The notes under the pieces: model-generated
Told to the model about the DNA's origin: nothing
Seen by the model: the letters and a program-made list of their open reading frames with translations, nothing else
Database searches by the model: none
Assembly (NCBI GenBank): GCA_014706295.1
Contig: JACSVZ010000004.1
Span: 85,381,047-85,445,046 of the forward strand
DNA length: 64,000 nucleotides
Origin: Lycocorax pyrrhopterus obiensis
Taxonomy: Eukaryota; Chordata; Aves; Passeriformes; Paradisaeidae
Direction of reading: 5' to 3'
Shown here: positions 7,437 through 21,150 of the stretch, piece by piece
Layout of the letters: the number at the start of each line of letters is the position of its first letter
Numbering within the stretch: position 1 is the first letter of the stretch
Made by a program: the position numbers and the translations under genes

Positions 7437-10400
7437 GTACTGTAGATCTAGTCTAACGCATGTTTAATATTTATTAAAATAATGATGAAAAAGTTATACA
7501 CTTAAACATTTTTATTGACTCATAATATGCAGGCTTTGTGATATTAAAAAAAAAGATATTAAGCTTCTATTTAAATTTACTTGTTAGCTATTACATATTT
7601 TAGCTTTTGTCTCAGGGCCTTTCAGAAAAGCAATTAAAGTGAATGAGATTTTTTGCAACTCAGGTTTTGTAGATGGTCCTTAAGCAAACTGCTGAGGTTT
7701 TTTCTCAGTTGCTTTTTTGTCGTATGTATCATCCTTTTATAAAATAAAACACCAGTTACCAAGGACAAAAAATGTTTCAGTAACTCTGAAAAGCTTCCTC
7801 GTAGAAGAGATGGGGGATTTTCTCTGGTGTAATAGGTTTTAAAAGATCAAGTGTCAGGATTACTGCAGGCTGTGACTGACAATGTTCATTACTGTTTATA
7901 AGAGTCAATGTCTTAGCACCTCAGACTTTCTTATTAGTTCTCATTGCTACATACTCTAATATAGGAAAAGGATTTTATTTCTTGCAAAATTCAGCTGCTC
8001 GTTGGAAGTTTTAGTTTTTATTTTTTATAAGAGAATATTGATTTTTTTGGAACTTGAGTGTTTGTTTGGTTTTCTTGTACAGTTTTTTATTTTACATAAA
8101 CAGTTGTTCTAAGAGTAGTCATACTGAAATGATAAACATCTGCATTTGTCTCCAGAGTATTTTTTCCTTGCTGATTTATTATCACATGGTATTTGGTTCA
8201 CCATTAGCCTTGATTACACTCTGAGCTTTTTGCTTTATACTTTCATCAGAGCAATAAATTACAATTGGTAAAAAGCTCATCAAACAAAATGAAAGGTGTA
8301 AAAAAATTGAGATTCAATGATTCCAGCTGACATTTACCTCCTGACTAGTGAATATAAAACTGAGATAATGTAATAATCCAAATGGTAAAGACCTTAGAAA
8401 CACATACAGTGCTATAAGGAATTACTTTCTTGCTGCATAGCCTGAGGTGCTTTGCCTTGATTTGTGATGTTTTGTGTAAATGCTGTAGGTGACCTGAAGT
8501 TCTTAGTCAGGATGTAATATTGCTGTAACTTCATAGCAGCAGTGTGATAATTATTCAGAATACTGTTTGATGAAGATAGTAGAGTGAAAGACAAACTATT
8601 TAAAAGACAAAATGCTACCATCTATCCAATATAGCACCTGAATATGATTAAATTAGCTTCATTTACTTTAATGAACTTGTCATATTAATGAGTAGTAAAA
8701 GATATAAGGCATTTTTTACAGCTTTTGAGCAGTGGAGCAAAAAAAAATCAGTATGATAGACATGAAATACTTATTCAGTAATGCAGAATAATCTCCTGCA
8801 AGGTTTCTGTAGTTGATTTGCTGGCAATATTCTGTGCTTGGCAAGGAACTAGTCCCAGAACTGCAGGTTTCCTGGTACCATCTCTAGTAACCATCTGTCA
8901 AGGATTGCATCTGCCCTTTGTATCAAACTGCTGATTGCTTTATCTGGTGTCTTGTCTTTTCTTCACAATTGTATACATTAGTCAAATCAGTACACAGTGC
9001 TTGTCTCAGATTGCTTTATAAATAATGAAAAAAAGTAGAAAATAATTAAAAGAGGATTAGTTTTATATATTTGGTAGAATATGGTAATAAGAGCAGTTGA
9101 TCAGACTTGTATTTATAAACAGTTAAGATAATTACCATATTATTTCACTTGAGAGGCATTTATATTTCAAAGAATATTATTTAAAATCATTCATTCATTC
9201 GTTGTTTGCTGATAAGCTTTTTCGGGCAGTGCTGGGTAAGCAGGGTTCTGTAAATCTGAAGAAAGTGTCCAAATGTATAAAATTTTGGAAAAAAAATTCT
9301 ACCCAGTTAAAAACCATCTAAAACAACAGTTTACAGGCTCTCTATTTAGGAATGAGGGCAGCTCTTGGAAGATGTTTGCTTTTACTTTAACTTCATGTAG
9401 AAATATAAATTGCTCCAAGGGAACCCTTGGCCTGAAAATTTATTATGGTCTGTAGGCTAAGCTTCAATGACAGCTGCAGAGTCAGCAGCAGCATTTTAAG
9501 GTTTGAGCAAAAGTTAGCACAAAAGGCTTCTAGTGGCTAAACAGTGCTTGAAGTTGCAGAATAAGTATTATGACATTGTCTCTGCTCAAGTGTCCACAGT
9601 CTGATGCAGACAACAGGAAAAGAATATGAAAGGCTGTGATTAGCAGCAGCTGTCTTATGTTACCTGCTCGGGTAAGACACAGACCTCTTTCCTCTGCTGT
9701 AAAACGGGTCTGAAACAGAGACGGGGTGTTAGTTGATACTTCAGCAATGATCTTTTTTGAGATTAATTATCTTAAATACTAGCAGCTCAGGTAAAAACAG
9801 CATCTCATTCCCACACGCTCCATTGTGCAGCAGAAGTTTTTAATGCAGTTAAAATTTCTCTTGAAACAGTGATGCAGTGTCTTGTGTTTGTTGATCCTTC
9901 TTTCTGTCCCATAATGCCTTTTTTTTTACTTTTGTGATATGTGAATTCCAACTAAGACTTGCGTGAAAATACCTCAGGTTTTGTTTAAAAAGCCTTTGGC
10001 ACGGATCAGTTGAATGATCTATTTCAAATACATCAGATATGGGAAAAGAGTGTGTCATTTAAAAAAAAAAGAAAGAGAAATCTGAAATTTTCTTGTTGCT
10101 AAAAAACAAAAGTGACAGTTTAGCTGCTTGGTGGGAAACTTTGTCATTTGTATGGCAATACAGATTTTTGCCATTTACTTACCTGTAGTTTGGCTTCTGT
10201 TGTTTTCTATAGTTCCTACCTTTTTCTGTGTTAACTTTTTTAAGGGTAATCTAAATTGGGCTTTGCAAATTTGTTCCTTTGCACAGTTTAAGAATTTGAG
10301 AGTTGGTTTAAAGCCTTAGCTTTATGTAGAACATAAAATAGGAAGTTTTTGTTTGCAAACTTGTCTAGTACACATTGTAAGTTAAAATGTTGCTGACTTT

Positions 10401-10571
10401 GGTGAAATTCTGCCCGCTTTATCCCTGGCTTCAGCTTAGCTGGGTTTCAGCCATTAAGGAATGGCTCAGTTTGTTAATTTCTTTTGCTTTCTGTGAGTGC
10501 AGATATATGAAATAGCTGACAAGTCAAAAATAAACAGTATGTGTATAAAAGTCTTAAAACTTGCAGTGCAT

Positions 10572-11050
10572 CTGTCTTGGTTTGACCTCAGCCAGCAGCT
10601 GAGTCCCATGCAGACACTCACTCACTCCTACACCAGTGGGATGGGAGAGAGACAGAACAGCGACAGTGGGTTGAGACAAGCCAGTTAAGTAGCTAAAGCA
10701 AAAGTTGTGCGTGGAAGCGAAGTAAAACCAGGAATGTCTTCACTGCTTCCCATGGGCAGACAGGTGTTCAGCCATCTCCAGAGAGCCGGGCCCCATCACG
10801 TGTCATGGTGACTTGGGAAGACAAACACCATCACTCCAAATGTCTCCTCCTTCTCCCAGCTCTATATGCTGGGCATGACACCATGTGGTTTGGGATACCC
10901 TGTTGGTATTTGGGGTCAGTTGTCTCAGCTGTGTCCCCTCCTAACTCCTTGAGCACCCCCAGCCTCCTCACAGGTCAGGTGGGGTGAGGAGCAGGAAAGC
11001 CTTCACATGGTAAATGCTGCTCAGCAGTATCAAAAACATCTGTATGTTAT
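10572..11050 (-). mobile_element. Avian endogenous retrovirus LTR, antisense, degraded
   Basis: The + strand reads the reverse complement of a bird ERV LTR: TGTCTTGGTTTGACCTCAGC, ACTCACTCACTCCTACACCA, GTGGGTTGAGACAAG, then the TATA region (CTCTATATGCTGGGCATGAC) and a block equivalent to CAGTTTGGGTCAGCTGTCC. The low-coordinate edge starts TGTC, the reverse complement of an LTR end. The opposite edge, near 11050, is eroded. No gag, pol or env coding sequence is adjacent, so it is most likely a solo LTR. Confidence 0.72.
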
Positions 11051-14000
11051 CATACTAATATGATATGATAAGATATACTAGTATGTCCATTAAATGGATT
11101 GACAAGGAAATAGAAAATTTCTAAGGGAAATGGGATCCAGGGTGTTAGTCAACTGAATGAGTAGCCAGGACTTCTCTCTGTGATTTATATTGTTTTAATG
11201 AAGTAAGTACCTTGTTGTTGCATAAGGCAGAAGGAACATTTGATATGTCACTAATCCTGTAGATGTTTGAGGAGACTAAAACAACCTCCAACATTTTTAA
11301 TACGAGAAAAAAGAGCTAAGTATTCAACTACAGAATGGAGATTTTTACTTGCCCTGCCAGTATTTTTTCTCCTATGCAAGACAAGAAAAGCCTTTATACT
11401 TGCAAGATGCTAGAATTTAGACTGATGCCAAACTAAATCTAAAGATTTTGCTGGTTCTGTATTTCAGCTGAGTTCTTTAAAGAGAAACCTGAACATTGGA
11501 AAGCGGAAAATTATAAATTTACATGAAATGTATTGTACTGAAATTGATCCTGCAAGTAGTTGTATAAATAAAGAATGCTTTCTCATATATCTTGAAAGAT
11601 TTCTACCCCTACCTGGTCTTAATGAAATAGCTGAACATGCATCTTTGTAACAAAATACTGCTTTTTACTTTATAAATGTATGGGGAAGTTTCAAAATTCC
11701 TCTTTAGTTGAGGCCAATTTAATTTTCATATTCAAGTGTAATTGTCTCTCAGAGTCTCTGATGTACACAAGACCCGGAATAATAGGGGCAAAAACTTCTT
11801 TAGGTACTGTGTTTAATCTGGAATTTATTAGTATTGGATTTTTTCATTAAATTTCTATTTCTGGAGTCACTGATATACAGAAAATTATTCCAGAAAATTT
11901 ATATAAAGTGTTTTAGTACTTAAGGTTCATAAAAATCTAATGAAAAGATGCTTGAATAAATACTATTCAGTGATGAAAGACCAGGCCCTATTAAGCACTC
12001 AGATATTAGAAGAAGGATCTTTGAGTTTTCTAATATTTAATTTCTGCTTCTTACCAAATTCCCTATTAAGTTATAGTTTCCATTTTGATCATTAATTATA
12101 CTCCAAATATACTAGCAGAAATATTTCAAAATTCAAATAATAGTTTTTCAGTACTGTTGACTTTTTTGCTTCAAAAACGTAGCTGTAACCAAGATATTTT
12201 CTTTAAATCACTGCTGTATGAACTGTCCAACTAATTCTGAAAAGTGAAATCAAGTATGTGAACACTTGAAGAGAGGAAAGCTGGGAAAAGGATTTATCTT
12301 CATTTTTGTTTGTCTCAATATCTTCCTGTACTTTAACTGATAGAAAAGGCAAAACCTCTCAAACCTCAAAACCTCATTCTACTTCTCCAAAATTTTCTTG
12401 TGAGTGGTGCAATTCTGCTATTCAGTGCAGTTTTTTCAGTATTTCTAATTGTACTCAAGACCCAAAATAGATATGAATCTTCTGTTCCGCATTTCATGAC
12501 AACCGGCATTTGGAAAATTCAGACAAATACTTTAGCTGTACTTTCAGTAAAGTACATGAAAAAATATCACACACAATTTTTTTTTCCTGACTTAGGACCT
12601 GATCTTTCATCCATTTCTCTACTTCCCTTTTCCAGGTAAGTTCAGGAAATGAACCCTGAGTTTAATGCTTCTAGGGCCAATGCCAATCTTGCAGAGCTCT
12701 TGAATGGTTACAGGAAACACCTTTTATTATATAAAAATAATTTCTGTCCCCATTTTTGTTAATGCTTTATTTGTTTTCATAACAGTGCCGTTGAAATCCG
12801 CTCCCACAGCATTAACTACCTTCCTTATCATGCTGAGAAATTATGCTCTGTATGGACCTCTTTAAAAATTGTTTCATAAAATTGTTTCTGATTGCAGAGA
12901 ATGAAGTGTCTTCCAGACAGAATTTAGAGATTTGCCTTTCTGTTTCATTTAACTATCCATGGCTCTATAAATCTTTAGCAATGTAATTAAAACATCATTA
13001 ACATAGTTAAAAACAAGTAGTACAAAAAATATTACCAGCATTAAGACTTCTTTCCCCTCCTTTGACTGCATGAGTTTGAAACAATTCTCACAGAGTATCT
13101 TTATTTATACATGAAAATACACAGTTCAGCCTTCATCCTTTACTGTTTCCTTCCTTTAGCTCATTCTTAAAATTACAAGCAGGGACACTAAATTGCTGCT
13201 TACTGATTTACTGGGACTTACTCAGTGCTGTTACAGTGGAATGTGGTATTGCCTTCCATATTTCAAGGCAGACTTTTAGAGTAGATTTAATTTACCATTT
13301 CGTATTGCAGAGCACTCAAAGGCCAAAACTAAGATGGAGACACCCTTTGTACTCAATACACCTAATAAGTACACTGGTCTTTTTCCAAGGAGCTGACACT
13401 CTGGAAAACACAACATAGGTAGAAAACAGGACAAATAAAAACATCATCAGAAGAAAGCTGGTAGCTGGTAGCAACTGTGTGAAATACAGACAAGTCCTAG
13501 CCACTCCCCAGTGGGAATGTTTGTCATGACTCTTGTTTTCTAAGCCACCAAAACTCTTACATTCCTCTCTATTCTTCTTTGTCATTCCTATTTGATGGAG
13601 GAAGAAAAATATAATTTATAACACTGCTTTAATAAAGTAAGTTTGAGAGTGGGCAGGAATTCACCCTGCATAAATCAAATTTTAATCAGGAGCATGATTT
13701 CATGTTAATGGTACACTGGTTGTGTATGATTGATTGTGGACATATGCTCCACCTACATCCAAAGATATTTGGGGTTTTCTTTGCAATTACAGCAGCATCG
13801 TTTCTTTCTCTGCTCTTTGTATGAATGAATGATTTGGGGGCTGAATTTTGTCTTCAGTATCATCAGTACAAGTTCAGTATTTTCAAAGGAGTCTGCTTTT
13901 GGAATCTGAGGCAAGTTCAGCAAGCAAGTCTGTGGTGGTTTATGATAAGAAATAGAATCTAGCTCACTTCCCCTTAGCTGTGTTGCTTCTTAAGGACTAG

Positions 14001-14431
14001 AAAAGGTAGTGAATAGTAAAAATAAACTTTGTGTCTAAATCCACAGTGAATCAGACATAATAAAGCTTTCAATTTGGACCTATGCTTCATGACAACTGTA
14101 AAGCAAACCACTGGTTAGAGTGAGATTTTTCACAGTGCTCTTGACTTCAGCAGGAGCAGAACTAAGCCAGTGATGTGTTCTGATCAAAAAGCTCACCTAT
14201 TTGTGATCAGTTTTGGATGACTTGTTACTGCTTGTTTTCTTTCTAGTTTTTAAGAGGATTAGTTGCCAGTTACATAAGTTAGCATTTATAACATCAACAT
14301 CTTAAAGTTGCAGGGCTGTAAAAGAAAAGACTTTATAGCAAATTGCTTCTATTAGATGTCTGGGCTTTTCTATGTCCTTGAAAATTCAAGTTTAAAAAAT
14401 TCTTAAGGTGTGCAAGCAATAGGTAGAACAT

Positions 14432-14515
14432 TGTTGTGCTATCAACACTGTTTCTAGCACAAATCCCAAACACAGCACCATACTGTCTGTTATGAAGAAA
14501 ATTAACTCCAGTCAG
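14432..14515 (-). mobile_element. LTR 5'-end remnant, antisense
   Basis: GTGCTATCAACACTGTTTCT, AGCACAAATCCCAAACACAG and GAAGAAAATTAACTCCAGTC match the reverse complement of the first ~90 bases of the same avian LTR type as at 51.6-51.9 kb. The rest of the LTR is absent. Confidence 0.65.
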
Positions 14516-17050
14516 CCATATTCAATACAGCTTTTTCATTTGAAATGCTGCTATCATATAGGATGTGAGATTTTCCTTATTTTAGTTGTGGTACTATTTC
14601 ATATACATATTTTTAATAATAATAATAGTAATGTTTTTAATAAGGAAATACAGTACAGTATAGATGTCATGCTTTTTCTATGTTACATTCTTCTTATGTG
14701 TTAGCAGAGAATGAAAGAACAGTAAACTGAAAACTTTAAGCAAAGTAGTAGGGTTTAAAGAATATTTTGGAACCTTGTTAAAGTTGCTATTAAAATGAGT
14801 ATTTACTTCCTTTCAAACATTGAAAAAAGATTCAATATTTAAAGGAAAAAATACACATCGGATGCTTCAAAATTACTGCAACAGGTAGTTGCTGGTCATG
14901 TTGTCATATGCCTCCGTTATTCTAGTCTAAACTGATCAAATCTGCTGTAACTGCAGAATTTGTGTGGGCTAATCAGTTCTTGAAGGCAAATATATTGTTT
15001 TGTCTTACACAAACACTCCTGAAGCATATTTTTACCTCTTGAAGCTGAAGATGAAATCAGTTTGGTGCCTCTTCAGGCTTTTTTCTCTGTTCAAGTGGTG
15101 TTACAAGGTCGCTTCAAAGTAGTCATTAATGTAATTTGTAATAACTCTCATCTAAAGTTAGCTAAACTTTTTGAAAATAGCTTATAAAACGTTAACACGA
15201 GATAATGCCCTGCTTTGGTCCTTTTGCAATAGACCTAATGACTAGACAGGAGGTAATACAGCTCATCATAGAACAGTTCAGGTTTCAGTGGTACCTAAGT
15301 ACACGAGCAGTTCCTCGAACTTCAGAGCTAAGGAAGCTTTTTGTGCACATCTGTGTCTTTTGCTTAGCTAGGAGCTCTGATTCGATGTTTTGCTGGTGGA
15401 TATAATGGCAAATATTTTGTCTTCTGTCATTTTTCGGATCTCTTACAGCATGAGCTTAAGGCACAGCCTTTGCCTTAGTTTGAACGTGTTCTTCTGTCCA
15501 GGTCTATGCTCTCTCCAAACTTCAAAGATCTTACTTGTCTTTGAAATAGCCTCCTATTTCAAACTGACTTGAACTCAAGCTTTGAGGTCAGTGGTTACTA
15601 GGGAAAAAGACTGCACAAGAGAGATGATCACCTTTCCTTGATTCCCTGTGAAAGGCTTGGAAATTACATGGCCCCATGGGTAATTGTCTCCTCACACAGG
15701 AGAAGGCCAGTTACAGCAACAGGGACATACAGGCAGCCTTCTCCAGAGCCTGTGTGCCGCAAGCAGAGTGAATGTGAGTTTTCTGGACCAGTTAGTTCAG
15801 TGACAAGGTTTTCCTCCTGTTCAGGACTGTCATTTGCATGGTTTTGTAACTCCTTTGCAATGTCATGGATTTTGGTGGCTTTCTCCCTGTTTCTCAAGCT
15901 TCCCACATATCATCAGAAAACTTTAAAACATAATTATGTGTTGCTATATAGAGGAGTATAGTGATGGAAGGAATTTACACTCAAAATGCTCCTGCTTGCT
16001 GAGTTGCAGCTATTTAGCCTAGAGTGTGTTTGACCTCAGCCACCTTCTTTCCCGTTTTGTTTTTTACTCACATTGAGCAAACAAAATCAGCAGGTTACAC
16101 CTTCGTATAATGCAAATGCAAAGGATATGCTCTAATAGTGAAAAAATCCGTTTCATAAATACATCTTTCATGTTTTATTAGAATATAGATAAATGTGTGT
16201 GTGTTTTATTAAAACTTATTAAAAATATGTCTTCCATTTTCAACCTAGATAGCTTGGTAGTAGCATCAGCATATAAACATTTTCAGGAACACAAAGAATC
16301 AATTGCAAGCATGTTCACTTGATAGATTTAGATTTTCAATTAGCAGTAGAACTGCCAGTTTAGCTGTGGTTACCACAGGTTATCTGTGGGGTTTTTTTAA
16401 ACTGTTACATATCCCCGGTTTGGGATTGTGAGTCAGAAGAAAAATACTACAAACTGGGAGGAAACCATGCCATCCCTCTTTTATTTCAAGAAATGTAGGA
16501 ATTCATAGTTCTGTCACTCATACATTCTTAAAAGAAGACAAGGAGGAGACAATTCTTCTGTCAGTTTTCTTGATATGAAGTCACAGTTTTGTTCCAACAG
16601 GATTAATTTAGAACAGATGACAACTATAGCAAAAATATGTTTCCAGTCTACCTTCTGAGATCATAATCCTACTGCTGAGGTAAGGGGTGGGTAGCACTAA
16701 GGTAAATATTGTCTGATGAGAGAAACTCTTTATTGTCTATGTCAACTCAGCAAGAGAGAATTAAATCTTCTTCACCTGGTTATTTTTACCCAAGGAAAAT
16801 TCACTGAAGCAATGCTTGATGAAATACTAAAAGAAAAATTATACTGGCTATAGAGAATTGTTCAATAATGATACTACTAATAATAATGAACATGTTTCTT
16901 AGAAATTAAATTTAATGTTAGTTTTGAATAAGTTATTTCTCTGTCATTTATTGAGAAAAAAACTGGTGGGTAGCAGAAAGCCAGAAAAAGCCCTCTTTTT
17001 CTTAAAGAGACCAATTTATTACTGCTTTTACCAGCAGTGAATTCTTGCTG

Positions 17051-17084
17051 TCTTTTTTTTTTTCTTTCTTTTTTTCTTTTTTTT
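17051..17084. repeat. Pyrimidine (T with C) tract
   Basis: Thirty-four bases of T with scattered C. It is simple low-complexity DNA in intron 2. Confidence 0.9.
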
Positions 17085-18834
17085 CCTCTGATATATTGGG
17101 AATTTTGTTTCAGATTGTATAACCTTAGGCTGCTCCTTATCACCTCGCTTTAAATACTTATTTTTTTGATTGAGTGAAAGTGGCCTTTGGAAGAAATAGA
17201 ATTTTTTCTGTGTAAGCTGTAAAATTTTATCTCCGTTACTCACATAGGTACCAGATACTGTAAATGCATAACTTTATATATAAATAAGAAAGTGGATATA
17301 ATTAAGACCACGTTTTATGTCATGTCCCAGCATGATGCAAGACAGTGCTTTTTTGTTTTGCTAGTTTTCAGACCCGAGAGTCTGCATTCTCAGTGAAGCA
17401 TGTCTAGTTAATTTGTCATGTTGCCTAAAATAATCAACATACTTAAGTGGGCAGCTTATCTGCAGATTTCCAAGGTATCCAAGTACTTTAATGGATACCA
17501 GAAATCACACCATATTTTTCTGGATAAATGTGTTCACATATGAAACTTAAAACACTAATGTATGGTGGCTTTATTGCCAAAACATCACCTGACATTTGCT
17601 GTTTATGAAACTCTCTTCTTACTCATGATGGTATTTAGATATTTCTTTAATGGAAACATCAGTTTTCCAGAAATTCCTAGTAGCATGTCTGGGTGGGAAG
17701 ATGGTGAAGGTGGTTATTATATACAGCACCTATTATCTCCAAACTTTGCAAAAATAAGCACTTTTAAGTCCAAGCATATAAGTCACATTTTGAATGGGTT
17801 TTTTCCTACTGAATTGTCTTGGTTTAATCACAATTTGCTTGTGATTTACACCATGTAGCAGACAAGGGAATTACAAAATTTAAAAGTAATTTAAAATTTA
17901 AGCTGTTTTTAGGAAAGTGTCGCTAATGAAGCCATTAAAAACCATGTTGTGCACTCCTGTAAGAGTAGCTAACTCACGTAGAGCAGAATTATAAACCCTG
18001 GAATGAAGGGTTTGTAATGTAAGCGCTGACACTAACAGAACTGTAGAGGCAGGAGTGGTGTCATTATAATTAGCTTAGTGCTAGTACAAATCATGTTTTA
18101 TTATTCTCTCAGCCTCTGCAAGAAGAGATGGTTTATTTCTTTCAGGTATAATTGCATTTGTCACATTTTTTGATATTGCAAAAATGATATGAGCATAAAA
18201 AGGCAAGATGACTTTCAGAGCACTTAACATCATGTTGTTTGGAATATCATTAGAGGGAAGAGATGATGGGTGAAAAAGTGGAAAACAAAATAAAGCTTTC
18301 AAATTTTCAGATATTTTCTGTCTTTTTTTTTTAAGGATTCCTTTTCAGAAGAAAAGAATAGGATGATGGGTACAGAAAAAGTGTTCTCTCATGGGTATAC
18401 TTGAAGGATGACATACAGGGAGAAAGGAATCTCTACAGATTCTCTCATGATTGTTCCCTCAATGAAGAGAGAAAATTCTATTTTTTTTTCCTCAGGAGCA
18501 GATTACCAGAACACACCATGTCTCTGCAAGGCTGTGTTTCGTTAGGCTCAGGCTCAAGCTCACAGAACAAGTGCATGGAGTCAGTTGTGTCTGCAGGAGC
18601 AGAGCTAGGTGCATTAGTGCTCCACAGTGCTGAATTTGTCTTCTTAGTTAGAAAGTTGACTCAGTCTGTTCTAGAGTGAAGCTGCCAAGATTTCCTTCAC
18701 ATTCAAGATAAGGGATATATAAGCTGGGAAAGGAATGATGATGGGGCAACCGATGTGTTCACCTGCTGCCAGTAGAAAATGATTGCCTGCATGCCTGTGT
18801 CTCATTTTAATTCTCCAAATGTAAGGTGACACAG

Positions 18835-19165
18835 ACAAACAAGTTCAGAGGAGGACTGCCAGGATCACCAGTGGCTGGAGCACTTGCTCTGCGTGGAGAG
18901 GCTGAGGGAGCTGGACTGAATAAGTCAGGAGGCAGAGTTGCCTTCATAAGACTAAGCTGCCTTCCCTAATGTCTGCAGGGAAGGTGTTGAGGAGACACTT
19001 CACAATGGTGCATCTTTGGGGAATAAGAGGAAGCAGGTGTAGCTTGAAACAAGAAATGTTCAGACTGGATAAAGGAGAAACTTTATCAGCGTGAGAACAG
19101 TGAAGCCAAGGAGCAGGTTGCCTGGAGAGGCTGTACAGATAGAGGGCATTCAAATAGTATTTGGC
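18835..19165 (+). mobile_element. Degraded CR1 LINE fragment
   Basis: Recognisable but diverged CR1 blocks: GAGGACTGCCAGGATCACCA, GAGAGGCTGAGGGAGCTGGA, ATAAGAGGAAGCAGGTG, then GGAGCAGGTTGCCTGGAGAG. The terminal octamers are missing. Short intervening stretches do not align. Confidence 0.65.
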
Positions 19166-21133
19166 TGCAGCCCACTAAAACGTAGTGTCTTTAAACTGGC
19201 TTGCAGGGGTTTTTATCAGGTTTTCATTTCTTTGATCCCTAGTAATCTAGTTGCAATAGCTCTGAGTTCACTAAGGCACTGCCAGCTGAAGACTCAGATT
19301 TCTGAGTGGGTTGAGTAACTTCAGTGCTCGTACATATCTTCGTTGTTAGCAGAACGCAAGTAGTGAATTTAGAAGTGATTTAGGTATACCAAGAAGTGCT
19401 CACAGGTGTAGAAGTACTCTTATTTCTGTCCACGATGATGTTACTAGGGTTTTAGATGATACAGAAACACAGCATTTGAACCTGAGAAATTAATAAAGGG
19501 GAAAAAAAACGCTTTTTTTTTTTCTCCAACTATCAAAAAGTGTCATTCAAAATAGAGAGAGGAATTAATAAAAGTTATACCAGTATAAAGAGCTATTTTA
19601 TATAGCAGAGACTTGGTTACTTTCATGTAGCAGCTGACAAGAAAAAACTGCCAAACAAATCACTTTTAATAGCAGATATTCAGTGCAATGAAGAAACAAG
19701 AATATTTTTAAATAATGTATTATTTATTTGCATTTCTGAGGTATTAGGAATGCTGTAATCTCAAACCACCTTTTTAGTCAGACAAGAAAATGAATGCTAA
19801 TAACAGGAGGCATCTATTCATTTAAACTTTCTACTGCAAATGGTATCATAAGGGATGAATTAACTGGTACCAGAAACATTGATAGCTATGTTCTAGAGAA
19901 GGAGACTTAAAAATAACTTCTGAGAAAACGATTTGACTTTTATTTATCACTGAAGAATGTGATCAGTCATTAAAGTACTTTGGAAACTATAAAAAATTCT
20001 GTGAATGCATTGCCCTTTCATGCTTGTCATGTTTGGCTAAAGGTACTGCTGGAACAACAGTGGGACAAGTCCCTTCATCCCAGTCAGAGAGGGATGGAAA
20101 AGGAGAGAAGAGGTTCTCCTAGAAAGGATTCCAACTCAGCTATGTCCCCTGTGTTCCCCCAAAAACCACATGTGAGCAGACTGTATGGGGTACAGTTTTA
20201 GAGGGAGGCACTCAGTAAAAGAGCATTTTTTTAACTGAGAGCATTTATGTTGCTTGTAGATCGGTGTTAAAATGTTCCCTCATCCTTCTAAGACCAGAAG
20301 CTTACTTGAAGAATTAGAAAAAAAGGCTTTTCGAGGGTAAATAATTTAATCCTAAATGTTTGTATGTAAAATAGGTTCCCTAAAAGCAGAATTTTGTCCT
20401 TTTTTTTATTAGGAAGCAGACAACTTCTGCTGTAAATTTAGTGAAATGGAAACACCTAACAAAAAGTAGTTATTGCACTCTTGGAAGTACCACCTAAATA
20501 TAGAACCTGATCGAAAACATTGAAAGCCATTAGAAAAGCCTCTCCAGCTCAGCTCTTTCTTTAACGGTGTTTGTTTGAAGATCCTAGCTCTCTACCCACA
20601 TATCTTCTTACACCATGGAACCAGGGGTCTTATTCCCTGCTATTTGCACATTTTCTGAAAGCAGAGGCTCATAGGTCCACTTTTCTTTCCAAATTTCTGC
20701 ATAAAATTAAAGAAAGTTACTATGGAATAATAAACTATTTGGAGACTCGAAACCAAATGTTTGTTGCATAAAGAATGCACACGTGTGCACATGTAGGAGG
20801 ACCTTTTAAGATGAGCAATTCACATGACATACCAACTGACAAAATTTGGCTAATTTTACTATCGTCAGCATGGGAAAGATTTGTGTTGCATAGGGACAGT
20901 ATGCAAAGATTGAACAAACTGCCAAACAGATAATTTTAAGAAAACTAGTTTATTAATGTGTAGTGCTATCCTGTACAAAAACAAACAAAAAAATCACGCT
21001 GGACTGTGTGTAACATTAGGCTTTTATAACAAGCTAAATTTTTTTTTTCCAGTGGAAATAGGCTTATAAGTTTTTATTGTAAACAGTGTCTTTATGTCTA
21101 GAAAGCTGGATCACGATCAGCTTCCCTGTCTTA

Positions 21134-21150
21134 CCCCCCCCCCCAAAAAA
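21134..21150. repeat. C11-A6 homopolymer junction
   Basis: Eleven consecutive C residues (21134-21144) are followed directly by six A residues. The site is length-unstable and error-prone, and nothing indicates a function. Confidence 0.9.

Noticed and set aside
15638..15961. Overlapping 107-codon (+) and 80-codon (-) frames
   Set aside because: Mutual sense/antisense openness with no recognisable domain is best explained by local composition.
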